This document shows, in pieces, positions 49,686 to 58,965 of a stretch of DNA of 64,000 bases. The notes beneath the pieces are model-generated. The model saw only the letters and a list, made by a program, of their open reading frames with translations. It made no database searches and was not told the DNA's origin. This DNA comes from JACOMS01 sp964352785 (lineage in GTDB: Bacteria; Pseudomonadota; Alphaproteobacteria; Caulobacterales; Maricaulaceae). The position numbers and the translations under genes are program-made. The stretch lies in NCBI GenBank assembly GCA_964352785.1, contig CAYGTI010000016.1:1-64000 (forward strand). Direction: 5' to 3'. Each line of letters begins with the position of its first letter. Within the stretch, counting starts at the first letter, position 1.

Positions 49686-50207
49686 ATGAGCATTACGGTT
49701 CATTGCAGTAAAAAAATCATCCGTTTTAACGGCGAAACACACCCTTGCCGGATTGGACGCAAAGGATGTATCCCCGGACCTGAGGGCCGCGAGGGCGATG
49801 AAAAAACACCGCTGGGAACCTATCACCTCCGCTTTGGGCTTTACCGCAACGACCGCTTGCCTTCGCCAAGGTCATTGCTGACGTTTCGCCAGTTACGCCA
49901 AGATGATGGGTGGTGCGACGCCCCACAAGACCCCGCTTATAACAGCTTTATTCGCCTGCCTTATCCGGCAAGTCATGAAAAGTTATGGCGCGAGGACTGC
50001 GCTTATGATGTGATCTTGGTGATGGATCATAATGACAGCCCGCCCGAAACAGACAGCACAGGTGCAGGTCTTGGCAGCGCGGTCTTTATTCATATTGCGC
50101 AGCCTGACGAACGGCAAACCCTCGGCTGCGTCGCGCTCGCGCCAGAGATCATGGTGCGCCTTTTCAGATACATTAAACCGCACAGCGACATTCAAATCTG
50201 CTTATGA
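49686..50207 (+). CDS. L,D-transpeptidase (YkuD) family protein
   Basis: A 173-residue protein without a signal peptide. The catalytic His and Cys are in 'GSAVFIHIAQPDERQTLGCV' (H....GC). 'EGDEKTPLGTYHLR' is the family's upstream loop. It would make or exchange 3-3 cross-links or link proteins to peptidoglycan, but without a visible export signal its location is uncertain. Its stop (50205-50207) overlaps that of the convergent membrane-protein gene. Confidence 0.82.
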   Translation: MSITVHCSKKIIRFNGETHPCRIGRKGCIPGPEGREGDEKTPLGTYHLRFGLYRNDRLPSPRSLLTFRQLRQDDGWCDAPQDPAYNSFIRLPYPASHEKLWREDCAYDVILVMDHNDSPPETDSTGAGLGSAVFIHIAQPDERQTLGCVALAPEIMVRLFRYIKPHSDIQICL

Positions 50208-50663
50208 GGGCGCCAAGGTACTGCGGCGACTCAAACTTAAGCGGTGAAAGACATAGCCGCCCACACCGCCCGCCAGCATTTGCAAACCAAGGCCAAGGTC
50301 GTCGCGCGCGCCCGCAACGATCGGAACGCCGAAAAAGACTTTCTGCATTAAGATTAACATCACGAGCATAGCCGCCGCGCCGGCCACAATATAAACGATG
50401 GGGCGGCCAAACTTTGCAATGCGAAAAACAAGACCGCCTGCCAGAAACGCCGCGATAAAAGCCAAACAAATAAACGCACCGTAAAGTGTCCCAAAGTGAA
50501 TCAGATCATAAAGCGTCATGGACAGACGTTGGCTTAGACTTACAGATGCGCCTATCTCAGTCAAACTACCAATGACGCGCTGCGTAGAAATGGCGGAGCC
50601 AACAATCACACAGAGAACAACACTGCATAACCACGCCGAAATATATCTAAGCGCTGATTTCAA
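50202..50663 (-). CDS. small membrane protein after fur
   Basis: A 153-residue protein with four likely helices (for example 'LYGAFICLAFIAAFLAGGLV', 'PIVYIVAGAAAMLVMLILM'). No family is recognised. It starts two bases after the fur stop and ends the nfuA-tsaB-rimI-fur operon, so it may be part of the Fur response. It overlaps the L,D-transpeptidase gene at the stop codons. Confidence 0.7.
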   Translation of the reverse strand: MKSALRYISAWLCSVVLCVIVGSAISTQRVIGSLTEIGASVSLSQRLSMTLYDLIHFGTLYGAFICLAFIAAFLAGGLVFRIAKFGRPIVYIVAGAAAMLVMLILMQKVFFGVPIVAGARDDLGLGLQMLAGGVGGYVFHRLSLSRRSTLAPS

Positions 50664-50665
50664 GG

Positions 50666-51073
50666 CTAGGAGATTTTCTTACCGTAAAGTTCGAGTCGGT
50701 GATCAACAAGTTCATAACCGAGTTTTTTGGCAATACGTTCTTGAAGCACTTCAATCTCATCATCGACAAACTCGACAACTTCGCCTGTCACGACATCAAT
50801 CAAATGATCATGGTGATCATCGTCTGCCGTTTCATAGCGCGCGCGGCCATCTCGAAAATCATGGGTTTCAATAATATTGGCGTCAGCAAAAAGACGTACA
50901 GTCCGGTAAACTGTCGCGAGAGAAATCTTGGGGTCGATATCTGCGGCGCGGCGGTAAAGTTCCTCTGCATCGGGATGATCATCCGCATCCGAGAGAACCT
51001 TGGCGATCACGCGGCGCTGCTCGGTCATACGCAGTCCGCGTTCCGCGCATTTTCGTGCTATCCAACTACCCAT
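50666..51073 (-). CDS. fur: Fur-family metal-responsive regulator
   Basis: A 135-residue protein with the winged helix 'RMTEQRRVIAKVLSDADDHP' and 'DPKISLATVYRTVRLF', and the metal region 'HHDHLIDVVTGEVVEF'. It lacks the CxxC pair of gamma-proteobacterial Fur, as many alphaproteobacterial Fur/Mur do, so iron or manganese is a fair guess. It is the fourth gene of the tight nfuA operon. Its own upstream region lies within that operon. Confidence 0.9.
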   Translation of the reverse strand: MGSWIARKCAERGLRMTEQRRVIAKVLSDADDHPDAEELYRRAADIDPKISLATVYRTVRLFADANIIETHDFRDGRARYETADDDHHDHLIDVVTGEVVEFVDDEIEVLQERIAKKLGYELVDHRLELYGKKIS

Positions 51074-51098
51074 AAAACCTCACTTAATATATGTGCTT

Positions 51099-51557
51099 CT
51101 AACCCGCACCGCCAAGAGCGTCCAGCCTTTTACGAAACGTCAATGCCGCTATCCGCCCTTGCGGACGCCGGTAATAGGCGGGGCGACGGCCAAAAGCCTG
51201 ATATCCCGCTTTACGGTACAGCGCGATGGCCGCGCCATTATCTTCGGCGACCTCAAGGAAGATGATGTCCACTCCTTGATCCGCGGCCTTTTCTTCTCCC
51301 GCGGCGAGTAACTTTCGGCCAAGCCCACAGCCCCGCACCGCTTTAGCCACAGCGATTGTGATAATTTCTGCCTGGTCTGCCGCTGTACGTATAATAAGAA
51401 AGCCACTTATGGGATTTCCATATCCTAGCACGATATCCGAACCTGTGTGCTCGGCCATGTCGGCCTCAGACCAGCCTCGGTTAAAACTCTCGCGGTGTAG
51501 CGAGGCCATCAAAGGTGCATCATCCCGGCTCAGTTGCCGAATAGACCCGTCCATCAC
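51099..51557 (-). CDS. rimI: RimI-like N-acetyltransferase
   Basis: A 152-residue GNAT enzyme. The acetyl-CoA loop is in 'TIAVAKAVRGCGLGRKLLAA', followed by 'LEVAEDNGAAIALYRKAGYQ' and 'RRPAYYRRPQGRI'. RimI acetylates the N-terminal alanine of ribosomal protein S18 in the family's model. It overlaps the tsaB stop by four bases, a conserved pairing. Confidence 0.88.
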   Translation of the reverse strand: MMDGSIRQLSRDDAPLMASLHRESFNRGWSEADMAEHTGSDIVLGYGNPISGFLIIRTAADQAEIITIAVAKAVRGCGLGRKLLAAGEEKAADQGVDIIFLEVAEDNGAAIALYRKAGYQAFGRRPAYYRRPQGRIAALTFRKRLDALGGAG

Positions 51558-52207
51558 TTAGTTGAAACAATAGGTTTTGGCGTGATGCCTCCCGGCAGTT
51601 TTGCGTCAGGCCCGCGCGAGTAGAGCGGGACAGGCGGATAATCACGGGGCCGCTTTTCCTGCGCCAACCGGGCAAGAACCTCGCCCGATATAATCATCGG
51701 AGGGCTTGAATATCCAAGCCTCTCCGCGCCGTCGCCAATAATTTGGCGGCATTCCAAAACCTTTATCGCTTGCTTCGCCGTTTCGTAATCTTGCGTAATC
51801 GGCGTTTGTGTTTGGATCCCCCTGTTAAAGGTTGCCCAGCAAACTTGGCCTCGGCGAACATCTATGACCACAGCTATGCTTTGGGTTTGGTCTTCATCAG
51901 CTTGTGCGGCCAAAACCTCTAATCCTGAAAGACCGATAACAGGTACGCGGCGCGGCAACGCAAAACCCTTGGCAAAGGCCAACGCGACGCGCAGCCCGGT
52001 AAAACTCCCCGGGCCCGTGCAGACGCCAAGACGCTCAATATCCGCCGGGCGCACAATGGCCTCTTGCAAAACCTCGTCAACCATCGGCGCGAGCCGCTCG
52101 GCATGTCCTCGCCCTATATTTACAGATTTATACGCCAGCAGCCTATGACCATCCAACAAAGCTGCCGTGCAATAAGCTCCGGTCGTATCCAGCCCTAATG
52201 TGAGCAA
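51554..52207 (-). CDS. tsaB: tRNA threonylcarbamoyladenosine biosynthesis protein TsaB
   Basis: A 217-residue ASKHA-fold protein that partners TsaD in making the t6A base of tRNA. Hallmarks are 'LTLGLDTTGAYCTAALLDG', 'GRGHAERLAPMVDEVL', and 'GVCTGPGSFTGLRVALAFAK'. It directly abuts the nfuA gene (no gap) and overlaps rimI. Confidence 0.94.
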   Translation of the reverse strand: MLTLGLDTTGAYCTAALLDGHRLLAYKSVNIGRGHAERLAPMVDEVLQEAIVRPADIERLGVCTGPGSFTGLRVALAFAKGFALPRRVPVIGLSGLEVLAAQADEDQTQSIAVVIDVRRGQVCWATFNRGIQTQTPITQDYETAKQAIKVLECRQIIGDGAERLGYSSPPMIISGEVLARLAQEKRPRDYPPVPLYSRGPDAKLPGGITPKPIVSTK

Positions 52208-52783
52208 TCAGACCGCCTGAACGACATTTGTCACTTCGGGCACATAGTGCCGCAAAAGGTTCTCTATGCCGGATTTAAGAGTCATTGTCGAAGATGGGCA
52301 TCCCGCGCAAGCCCCGCGCATTTCTAAAAACACCGTGCCGTCACCTTCTTCGAAATGCTTAAACACGATATCGCCCCCGTCTTGAGCGACGGCGGGACGA
52401 ACGCGCAGGTCGATCAACTCTTTGATTTGTTCGACAATCTCCGCCGTCTCGCCTTCATAGACGCGCTCTTCTTCGGCTTCCTTGGCAATTTGCTCCGTGA
52501 GCGGCTCTCCGCCTGCGACAAAGAAATCCATAATCGCGCCAAGCACGGCGGGCTTAAGGTGCTTCCATTGTGCGTCCTCGGATTTGGTCACCGAGACAAA
52601 ATCAGAGCCGAAAAACACGCCAGAAACGTCAGGTATCATAAATAGCATTTCCGCCAGAGGCGCGCCGGAGACATCTGCGCCGCGCTTGAAATCCAGCGCA
52701 GGTCGTCCTGATCCGGCCACATCGCGGCCCGGTAAAAATTTAAGGGTCGCGGGATTGGGCGTGTCTTCCGTTTGAATGAACAT
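52208..52783 (-). CDS. nfuA: NfuA/NifU-type iron-sulfur cluster carrier
   Basis: A 191-residue protein. The N-terminal domain starts 'MFIQTEDTPNPATLKFLPGR'. The C-terminal NifU domain holds the cluster Cys pair in 'MRGACAGCPSSTMTLKSGIE'. It transfers [4Fe-4S] clusters to target enzymes. It is the first gene of a tight operon with tsaB, rimI, fur and a membrane protein. The pairing with fur links iron-sulfur supply to metal control. Confidence 0.95.
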   Translation of the reverse strand: MFIQTEDTPNPATLKFLPGRDVAGSGRPALDFKRGADVSGAPLAEMLFMIPDVSGVFFGSDFVSVTKSEDAQWKHLKPAVLGAIMDFFVAGGEPLTEQIAKEAEEERVYEGETAEIVEQIKELIDLRVRPAVAQDGGDIVFKHFEEGDGTVFLEMRGACAGCPSSTMTLKSGIENLLRHYVPEVTNVVQAV

Positions 52784-52905
52784 ATCTGTCTCCTTGTCAG
52801 GCTCTAAATGGAGGTTTTACGCCATTCCTGCAAGGGGCACAGGCTTCAGAATTTCGTGATGTATTTTCGATTCTGTTATTCATCCACATCTGCTAGGCTT
52901 TCTCC

Positions 52906-53982
52906 ATGACGAAGTTGAGCCAAGATCAAATTGATGCCGCCCTAGAAGCCGGGATCATCACTGCCGCGCAAGCCAAGTCCATGCGCAGTGGGCCTTCAAA
53001 CCCAATACCGGAACATCTGCCCAAAAACGTCAATGCCTCTGTGATTGGAAACGAAGACGATATGCGCTTTGTTCGCAGCTTCTCTGATGTCTTCATTGCC
53101 ATTGGTATCGGCCTGTTTGCTTTAGGTTTATCGGCTATGGCCGCGCTTTTGGGCGGCGGAGTTTCGTTTTTAGGCGCGGCGGCTATAATGGCTGTGCTGG
53201 CAGAATATTTCGGCAAGCGCAAACGCCAACACCTGCCGACTCTCATCACAGCCCTCGCGTTTTTGCTGTTTACCCAACGCGGGCTTGGTGTCGTCTTGGA
53301 TGATATTGGATTCGGCGGGCCAATAACCACCGCACTCATCACCCTGCTCGCCATGTGCGTCTTTTATCTACGGGTGAGATTGCCTTTTTGTATGGCTCTG
53401 ATTGCCATTGCAATTCTCTATTTGTTTTTTGCGGTTTTGAATGGTTTTGCGCCAGACATCATGCGGGCACACACGGGATGGGCTTTGCTGGCTGGCGGGC
53501 TCGCCACGTTGTTGGCCGCACTTAGATATGATATGAAAGACAAACACCGCACCACGCGCTTTGCAGATAATGCGTTTTGGCTGCACTTTACTGCTGCGCC
53601 GCTGATTATTCACGGGCTGGCGCTGGAGATGGTTCGGGTTAATACGGAAACGCTTTTTAATGTTGTGCCGGTCCCAACCTTGGATAAAGGAGACGCCTTG
53701 CTGTTGATGGTCATGGTTATTATCGTAGCTCTATTTGGGCTGGCCATTAACCGCCGCGCGCTGCTGGTGTCATCATTAGGATATGCCGGGTTCGCGATTG
53801 GCTTTTTGATGTCAGACACAGGTCTCGGTTTTGGCAATGTCGCCGCTCTAACATTACTGTTGCTCGGGGCGTCTATCATCTTTTTAGGCGCGGGGTGGCA
53901 CACGGCGCGGGGCGGTCTTTTAAAAGTTCTACCGAGCCTGCCAATTTTTCCGCCGCGTTATGACCCTGATTTCAAACCTTGA
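52906..53982 (+). CDS. multi-spanning membrane protein of unknown function
   Basis: A 358-residue protein. About 60 polar residues (starting MTKLSQDQIDAALEAGIITA) precede nine or so membrane helices. The N-terminal stretch resembles a short SHOCT-like or DUF2157-like helix pair, but I do not assign a family. The last residues are cytoplasmic and basic. It is upstream of hslU (48-bp gap) on the same strand and may share its transcript. The place is where hslV would be expected. Confidence 0.7.
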   Translation: MTKLSQDQIDAALEAGIITAAQAKSMRSGPSNPIPEHLPKNVNASVIGNEDDMRFVRSFSDVFIAIGIGLFALGLSAMAALLGGGVSFLGAAAIMAVLAEYFGKRKRQHLPTLITALAFLLFTQRGLGVVLDDIGFGGPITTALITLLAMCVFYLRVRLPFCMALIAIAILYLFFAVLNGFAPDIMRAHTGWALLAGGLATLLAALRYDMKDKHRTTRFADNAFWLHFTAAPLIIHGLALEMVRVNTETLFNVVPVPTLDKGDALLLMVMVIIVALFGLAINRRALLVSSLGYAGFAIGFLMSDTGLGFGNVAALTLLLLGASIIFLGAGWHTARGGLLKVLPSLPIFPPRYDPDFKP

Positions 53983-54029
53983 AGACCGCCTGATCGTACT
54001 TATCTAAGCGAGGTATAAAAGGATAAGAC

Positions 54030-55331
54030 ATGACTGATTTTTCTCCGCGCGAGATTGTTTCCGAACTGGATCGCCATATTGTCGCCCAAAGCGACGCCAA
54101 GCGCGCGGTTGCCATTGCGCTGCGTAACCGCTGGCGCCGCCGCCGCGTCCCCGAAGAGCTTCGCGGTGAAATCACGCCAAAAAACATTCTGATGATCGGC
54201 CCAACGGGGGTTGGTAAAACTGAGATCTCCCGCCGCCTTGCCAAGCTTGCTCAAGCGCCGTTCATCAAAATCGAAGCCACAAAGTTTACCGAAGTCGGCT
54301 ATGTCGGCCGCGACGTTGAACAGATCATTCGCGACCTCATCGAAGCTTCGATCTCTATGCTGCGCGACATCAAGCGCGATCAAGTTCGCGCCCAGGCCGA
54401 AATGGCCGCCGAAAAGCGTCTCTTGGATGCTCTGGTCGGCGAAAATTCAGGCGAGGCCACACGCCGCAAGTTCAGAGAGCGCTTGCTGAGCGGAGATTTG
54501 GACGATGAAGAGGTGGAGCTTGAACTGGCGGATAGTAGCTCGCCGTTTCAAGGGCTTGATATCCCCGGGCAACCGGGCGGCAGTATGGGTATGCTCGATC
54601 TATCATCCATGTTTGGTAAAATGGGCCGCACTAAAAAGGTGAAAATGAGAATCGGCGATGCCCATGGGCCTTTATTATCCGAAGAGGCCGATAAATTAAT
54701 CGATGATGATTCCATTACCCGCGAAGCCATAGAGCGCGCAGAAAATGACGGCATCGTGTTTCTGGATGAAATTGATAAAATTACGGCACGCTCCAATGCG
54801 CGCGGCGCGGATGTGTCCCGCGAGGGCGTACAGCGCGACCTACTGCCTCTGATAGAAGGCACGACGGTGGCGACTAAATACGGCCCCGTAAAAACCGACC
54901 ATATTTTATTCATCGCGTCCGGCGCGTTTCATGTGGCAAAACCGTCCGATATGCTGCCTGAACTGCAAGGCCGCCTACCGATCCGGGTCGAGCTGCGGGC
55001 GCTCACCGAAGATGATTTCGTGCGGATATTGACCGAGCCTGAAGCCAGTCTGATTAAACAATATAAGGCGCTCATGCTGACCGAGGATGTGAGCTTGGAC
55101 TTTACCGAAGACGGCATTGCGGCAATTGCGAAAATTTCCGCCGATGTGAACGCCTCTATTGAGAATATCGGCGCGCGCAGGCTTCACACGGTCATGGAAC
55201 GTCTGCTGGATGATATCAGCTTTGCGGCCACAGATAAAAGCGGCGAAAGCCTAACGATTGATGCGAATTACGTTCAAAAGCATGTCGGCAAGCTGGCGGC
55301 CGATCAGGATCTGTCGAAATTTATTTTATAG
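54030..55331 (+). CDS. hslU: ATP-dependent protease ATPase subunit HslU
   Basis: A 433-residue AAA+ ATPase that unfolds substrates for the HslV peptidase. It opens 'FSPREIVSELDRHIVAQSDA', with Walker A 'GPTGVGKTEISRRLAK', pore loop 'TEVGYVGRDVE', Walker B 'IVFLDEIDKI', and 'PELQGRLPIRVEL' as sensor region. The I-domain insert (about 110-240) is present. The C-terminus 'QDLSKFIL' has the family's tail for HslV docking. hslV is not adjacent and is not seen in the window. Confidence 0.96.
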   Translation: MTDFSPREIVSELDRHIVAQSDAKRAVAIALRNRWRRRRVPEELRGEITPKNILMIGPTGVGKTEISRRLAKLAQAPFIKIEATKFTEVGYVGRDVEQIIRDLIEASISMLRDIKRDQVRAQAEMAAEKRLLDALVGENSGEATRRKFRERLLSGDLDDEEVELELADSSSPFQGLDIPGQPGGSMGMLDLSSMFGKMGRTKKVKMRIGDAHGPLLSEEADKLIDDDSITREAIERAENDGIVFLDEIDKITARSNARGADVSREGVQRDLLPLIEGTTVATKYGPVKTDHILFIASGAFHVAKPSDMLPELQGRLPIRVELRALTEDDFVRILTEPEASLIKQYKALMLTEDVSLDFTEDGIAAIAKISADVNASIENIGARRLHTVMERLLDDISFAATDKSGESLTIDANYVQKHVGKLAADQDLSKFIL

Positions 55332-55333
55332 AT

Positions 55334-55660
55334 TTACGATCTCGGCGCGGCGCCAAATGACGGAACGCCCTGGGGCAGATCGCCCCCGCGACCTGTTAAA
55401 TGTGCTTCTATGATCTCATTATGACGCTTGAGCAGACGGGGGCAACTTTGCCCTTGATAAGAAAAAGTCGCGCCGGGTGTTTGGACGGTTGCTAAGATGT
55501 AATCGCGCTCAGCCGGATAAAGAGCTGGGCCCGTAGCTTTAATTAAAACATGATCGACACAGCGCTGATAGAGCGAGCTTTCACTGTCTAAATACCGCAC
55601 GCCCGATAGGACGCCGATAAAGAATAAAAACAAACCCAGAGTAAATCGCCAACGTTTCAT
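55334..55660 (-). CDS. small exported or anchored protein of unknown function
   Basis: A 108-residue protein with one N-terminal hydrophobic segment (FTLGLFLFFIGVLSGV), then a soluble part with two Cys (YQRCVDHV and QSCPRLLK). It is convergent with hslU, two bases apart. No family is recognised. It may be periplasmic with a disulfide. Confidence 0.6.
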   Translation of the reverse strand: MKRWRFTLGLFLFFIGVLSGVRYLDSESSLYQRCVDHVLIKATGPALYPAERDYILATVQTPGATFSYQGQSCPRLLKRHNEIIEAHLTGRGGDLPQGVPSFGAAPRS

Positions 55661-55825
55661 AACAGGCGCTGTGCAATTTTACTGCCAAAACCTCTTTGCG
55701 TAGATAAATATTTTGTTAACCATCTACGCTGAGCCAGACATAACGGTATAAGGATTGCATACCAGTACTCTTCGCGTTGAAATGCACTGAGACAGGTGCC
55801 CTTTTTTAAGGTATATTGGAAAACC

Positions 55826-57184
55826 ATGTTAAAACACGTTCACTTGCAACACGTTTTTGCGGCAACTACGTCAGCGGTGGTTATCGCTATGATGGTTGCG
55901 GTTAGCGCCCATGCGCAAACATCCGGCGCTCCAATCACGACCGTTTCCGCGCAAAAGTTTATCCCGGCAAATTACATGCAAAGCGCCCATCATCGCGTCC
56001 TGCCAAACGCGACATCCAACGGCTTCTCACTGATTTACCGGATTGAAACTCCGGCCGGCATGCATGTCATTGAAGGGACAGACCGTGCCATATCCCGCAT
56101 AGACGAAATACACGCCACTGAAGTGCTCAGAGGCCGCTCGACCATCGGCGTTGTCGCTAATTCGGCAAAAAACCGCACATTAAATTTGGTGCAAACACCC
56201 GTGCGTCTTTTGGGGGCGGTCGGGCACGAAGTGGGCGAGATCAGTTCCGCTGAAGACGCGATTTTGTTCGTTCCCGTGCAAACAGGAAACCTTGTCGGTA
56301 AAGTCGCCCACGGCGTCGGTGAATTAGGCGTAACGGGCGTTCGCATCGCCAAAGGCGCAGCCGGGACGCGGTGTAGCGGCTTTGAATGTTTAGAGAGGGC
56401 CGGGAAAGATATCCTCTCTGGCGCAAATTCTTTAACGGGAAAACATGATGTCTCGCGCCGGCTACATGCCGAGTTCGGGACAAATTCCGAAACGGATAAT
56501 GAAGCTTACCGCAAGGAAATTGACCGGATTTCTTATGCCGATGCCTATACGGGCACGGCCTATAAATTCGGCCTCGGCACAGGCGGCGCGGATATCAACT
56601 ATTTCAGTAACGTTGTGACCGGAACCGGCTATGCCAATAATGGTGAGTTTTTGATCTCTTATAAGGATGCTTACAGGACTCGAAACCAGGATAAGGCGTC
56701 ACTTGCGGCGTGGGGTGTTCCCGCCAAAACGATTGACGCATTCACAAATAATCCCGCCTATACGCAAACGATGAGAACCCGTCTGGTCGCGGCGCTCCGC
56801 CTGATGAATAATCTCGCTCAGCAAGCCCGACTTGCCGTTGATGCCGCCGCCGCACGGACACAATACGATGCCGACAGCTATCTTGCAGCCTACGAATATA
56901 TTGCCAAATTGGCGGCCCAAGGGGAGCTTCGCGGTTTGACGCAAACCACGCCCGTTGCCGCAGCCGTAAAAACCAACGAACGCCTGATCATGCCGTACCG
57001 TGCGGATTACTTACAGTGGACGGAGAAAAGCCAGCGGCCTGTGCAAATACTGGCCAACGCGGCGCGGCAAGACGCGACCCGCACGCTCCCGGAAATACAC
57101 ATTATCGGGACCGCCTCAGACGAGTTCCGCATCAATGCCAAACGCATGGGCGTCAACGTCGTCAACGCGGCCATTAAAAATTAG
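55826..57184 (+). CDS. exported protein of unknown function
   Basis: ATG 55826, with GGA six bases before, gives 452 residues. A GTG at 55796 is an alternative. A signal peptide is visible (FAATTSAVVIAMMVAVSAHA). The middle has Gly/Val-rich runs ('AVGHEVGEISSAEDAILF', 'VGKVAHGVGELGVTGVR') resembling membrane-inserting segments, and then a polar region with Tyr-rich motifs ('SYADAYTGTAYKFGLGTGGA'). The C-terminus is alanine-rich and helical. It lies between hslU and the M17 aminopeptidase. No family is recognised. Confidence 0.7.
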   Translation: MLKHVHLQHVFAATTSAVVIAMMVAVSAHAQTSGAPITTVSAQKFIPANYMQSAHHRVLPNATSNGFSLIYRIETPAGMHVIEGTDRAISRIDEIHATEVLRGRSTIGVVANSAKNRTLNLVQTPVRLLGAVGHEVGEISSAEDAILFVPVQTGNLVGKVAHGVGELGVTGVRIAKGAAGTRCSGFECLERAGKDILSGANSLTGKHDVSRRLHAEFGTNSETDNEAYRKEIDRISYADAYTGTAYKFGLGTGGADINYFSNVVTGTGYANNGEFLISYKDAYRTRNQDKASLAAWGVPAKTIDAFTNNPAYTQTMRTRLVAALRLMNNLAQQARLAVDAAAARTQYDADSYLAAYEYIAKLAAQGELRGLTQTTPVAAAVKTNERLIMPYRADYLQWTEKSQRPVQILANAARQDATRTLPEIHIIGTASDEFRINAKRMGVNVVNAAIKN

Positions 57185-57210
57185 AACCCTTCACTTAAAA
57201 ACGCCCTATA

Positions 57211-57246
57211 AAAAACCGGCCTTGCGCAAAGCAAAGCCGGTTGTTT
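57211..57246. terminator. bidirectional terminator between convergent genes
   Basis: AACCGGC (57214-57220) pairs with GCCGGTT (57236-57242), with inner TTGC/GCAA pairs. On the minus strand a run of T's follows (A's near 57210-57215). On the plus strand there are fewer. It serves the exported-protein gene and the convergent aminopeptidase gene. Confidence 0.75.
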
Positions 57247-57285
57247 AACTCAAAATATCTTAAAATAGCCGGGCTTCGGTTCAGC

Positions 57286-58821
57286 CTATTCTCCTGCTCT
57301 ATCTCTGACCACAGCATCCATAAAGCGCACGCCCCACCCTGCATGGCCTTTCGGCGTTGTGGGAGTCGACTTATCCAGCCAATCTACCCCGGCAATATCC
57401 AAATGAACCCAAGGCTGGTCTTCGTCAATAAAGGTTCCGATAACAGCGCCGCCAATGCTCGCGCCGGGACTTCCGGCTGTACTTTTAATATCGGCAATGT
57501 CCGATTTAATCGCTTTGAAGTGATTTTCATTTAGCGGTAGGGGCCACACATCTTCGCCGGCTTCGCGGCCAATATCCATCATCTCAACGGAGAGGTCCCA
57601 ATCACGGGTAATCACGACGCCGTAATCATCGCCCATGGCGCGGGCCGCAGAGCCTGTAAGCGTCGCAATATCGATCAACAGGCTCGGGTTATGCTGCTTT
57701 TGCGCATACGTTACGGCGTCGGACAGAACAAGACGCCCTTCGGCGTCTGTAGACATAACCTCGATTGTTTTCCCGCTGCTGGTTTCCAGAACATCACCCG
57801 GGCGGATCGCGTCGCCCGACGGCATATTCTCCGCCATCGCCATATATCCGACGAGGTTAACCTTGGCGCCGCGCTGCGCAGCCGCGTAAACGGCCCCGGC
57901 CACAGCAGCGGCCCCAGACAAATCTGACTTCATGAGCCATTGTCCCGTATTTGGCTTGATGCTAATCCCGCCCGTATCAAATGTAATGCCTTTGCCAACC
58001 AGCGCGATCGGATCTTCATTACTATCCGCGCCCGTGTAAGACACCATGACAAGGCGCGGCCCACGCGACGAGCCTTGTCCCACGCCAATCAGCGCGCCCA
58101 TATTGTTGCGGCGCAGTTCGGGGACATCCATAACACGGACGCGGGTATTGCCAACGCCGCGAAAGAGCGTTTTTACACGCTCGCCAAACTCTTCAGGGTA
58201 CATATTCAGGCCTGGCTCTGTGCCTATATCGCGAGCAAAATTTACGCCTTTGACCATATGACTCAAATCGGCCGCATAAAGCGCCTTAGACGCGGCGGCG
58301 TCTTTGGACAGGAACGTGACCGTGCGGTCAACATTTTTCTTGTCCGTTTTATAACGGTCAAATGTGTATGAGCTAAGCGCGTAACCCATGGCAAGTTGCG
58401 CGCCTGTATCTTGGGAGTCTGTCTCCAGCCCATCGATAAATACTTTCAGAGACTGTTTATTATCACTCGCCTGAGCGACATAGCCGCCAAGATCACGCAG
58501 TTGGCGCGTCGACAGTGCCTCATCGCCCATACCGATCACGGTCACGGTTTTAAATCCTCCAAGGCTGTAAAGGTGGAGCTTGTTGCCAAACTTACCTTCA
58601 AAGTCAGCATCCTTCAAAGCTGTGACCAAACGGCCATCCGTCATGGCGTCAATGGCTTTGGCGCTGGGAGATAACGCGCCATCTGTGCCAACAAAGACTG
58701 TGACGCGGTCAGATGCCACAACATTCAAGTCGGTAAATTCAAAAGTTGTCTTCGCGTTGGCTATTTGAGGGGTCAAAATAGAGAGGGCAAAGCCAAGCAC
58801 GGCAAGTGATGTCATTCGCAT
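57286..58821 (-). CDS. exported leucyl aminopeptidase (M17)
   Basis: A 511-residue protein with a signal peptide (SLAVLGFALSILTPQIANA, cut near residue 23). That is unusual because most M17 enzymes are cytoplasmic. Metal and catalytic motifs are 'GKGITFDTGGISIKPNTG', 'KSDLSGAAAVAG', 'NMPSGDAIRPGDVL' and the signature 'STDAEGRLVLSDA'. Length fits the family with a leader. It probably digests peptides in the periplasm together with the S9 peptidases in this window. Confidence 0.92.
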   Translation of the reverse strand: MRMTSLAVLGFALSILTPQIANAKTTFEFTDLNVVASDRVTVFVGTDGALSPSAKAIDAMTDGRLVTALKDADFEGKFGNKLHLYSLGGFKTVTVIGMGDEALSTRQLRDLGGYVAQASDNKQSLKVFIDGLETDSQDTGAQLAMGYALSSYTFDRYKTDKKNVDRTVTFLSKDAAASKALYAADLSHMVKGVNFARDIGTEPGLNMYPEEFGERVKTLFRGVGNTRVRVMDVPELRRNNMGALIGVGQGSSRGPRLVMVSYTGADSNEDPIALVGKGITFDTGGISIKPNTGQWLMKSDLSGAAAVAGAVYAAAQRGAKVNLVGYMAMAENMPSGDAIRPGDVLETSSGKTIEVMSTDAEGRLVLSDAVTYAQKQHNPSLLIDIATLTGSAARAMGDDYGVVITRDWDLSVEMMDIGREAGEDVWPLPLNENHFKAIKSDIADIKSTAGSPGASIGGAVIGTFIDEDQPWVHLDIAGVDWLDKSTPTTPKGHAGWGVRFMDAVVRDRAGE

Positions 58822-58907
58822 GAGGTAGTCCTTTGGTTGATTAAGTTAAGTTATAATAAGTAAAAGCGGCGCGTCTGCAATTGCTTGATAATGCTAGACC
58901 CAAAATA

Positions 58908-58930
58908 ACAAAAGAGGCACCAAGTGCCTC
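58908..58930 (-). terminator. terminator of the small basic-protein gene
   Basis: AGAGGCAC (58914-58921 region) and GTGCCTCT form an 8-bp stem with a tiny loop, followed on the minus strand by TTTTG and a T-rich stretch. It lies 36 bases after the stop of the small gene. Confidence 0.75.
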
Positions 58931-58965
58931 TGCTAAATTTAATTTTGAACCTTATCAATTCAAGC

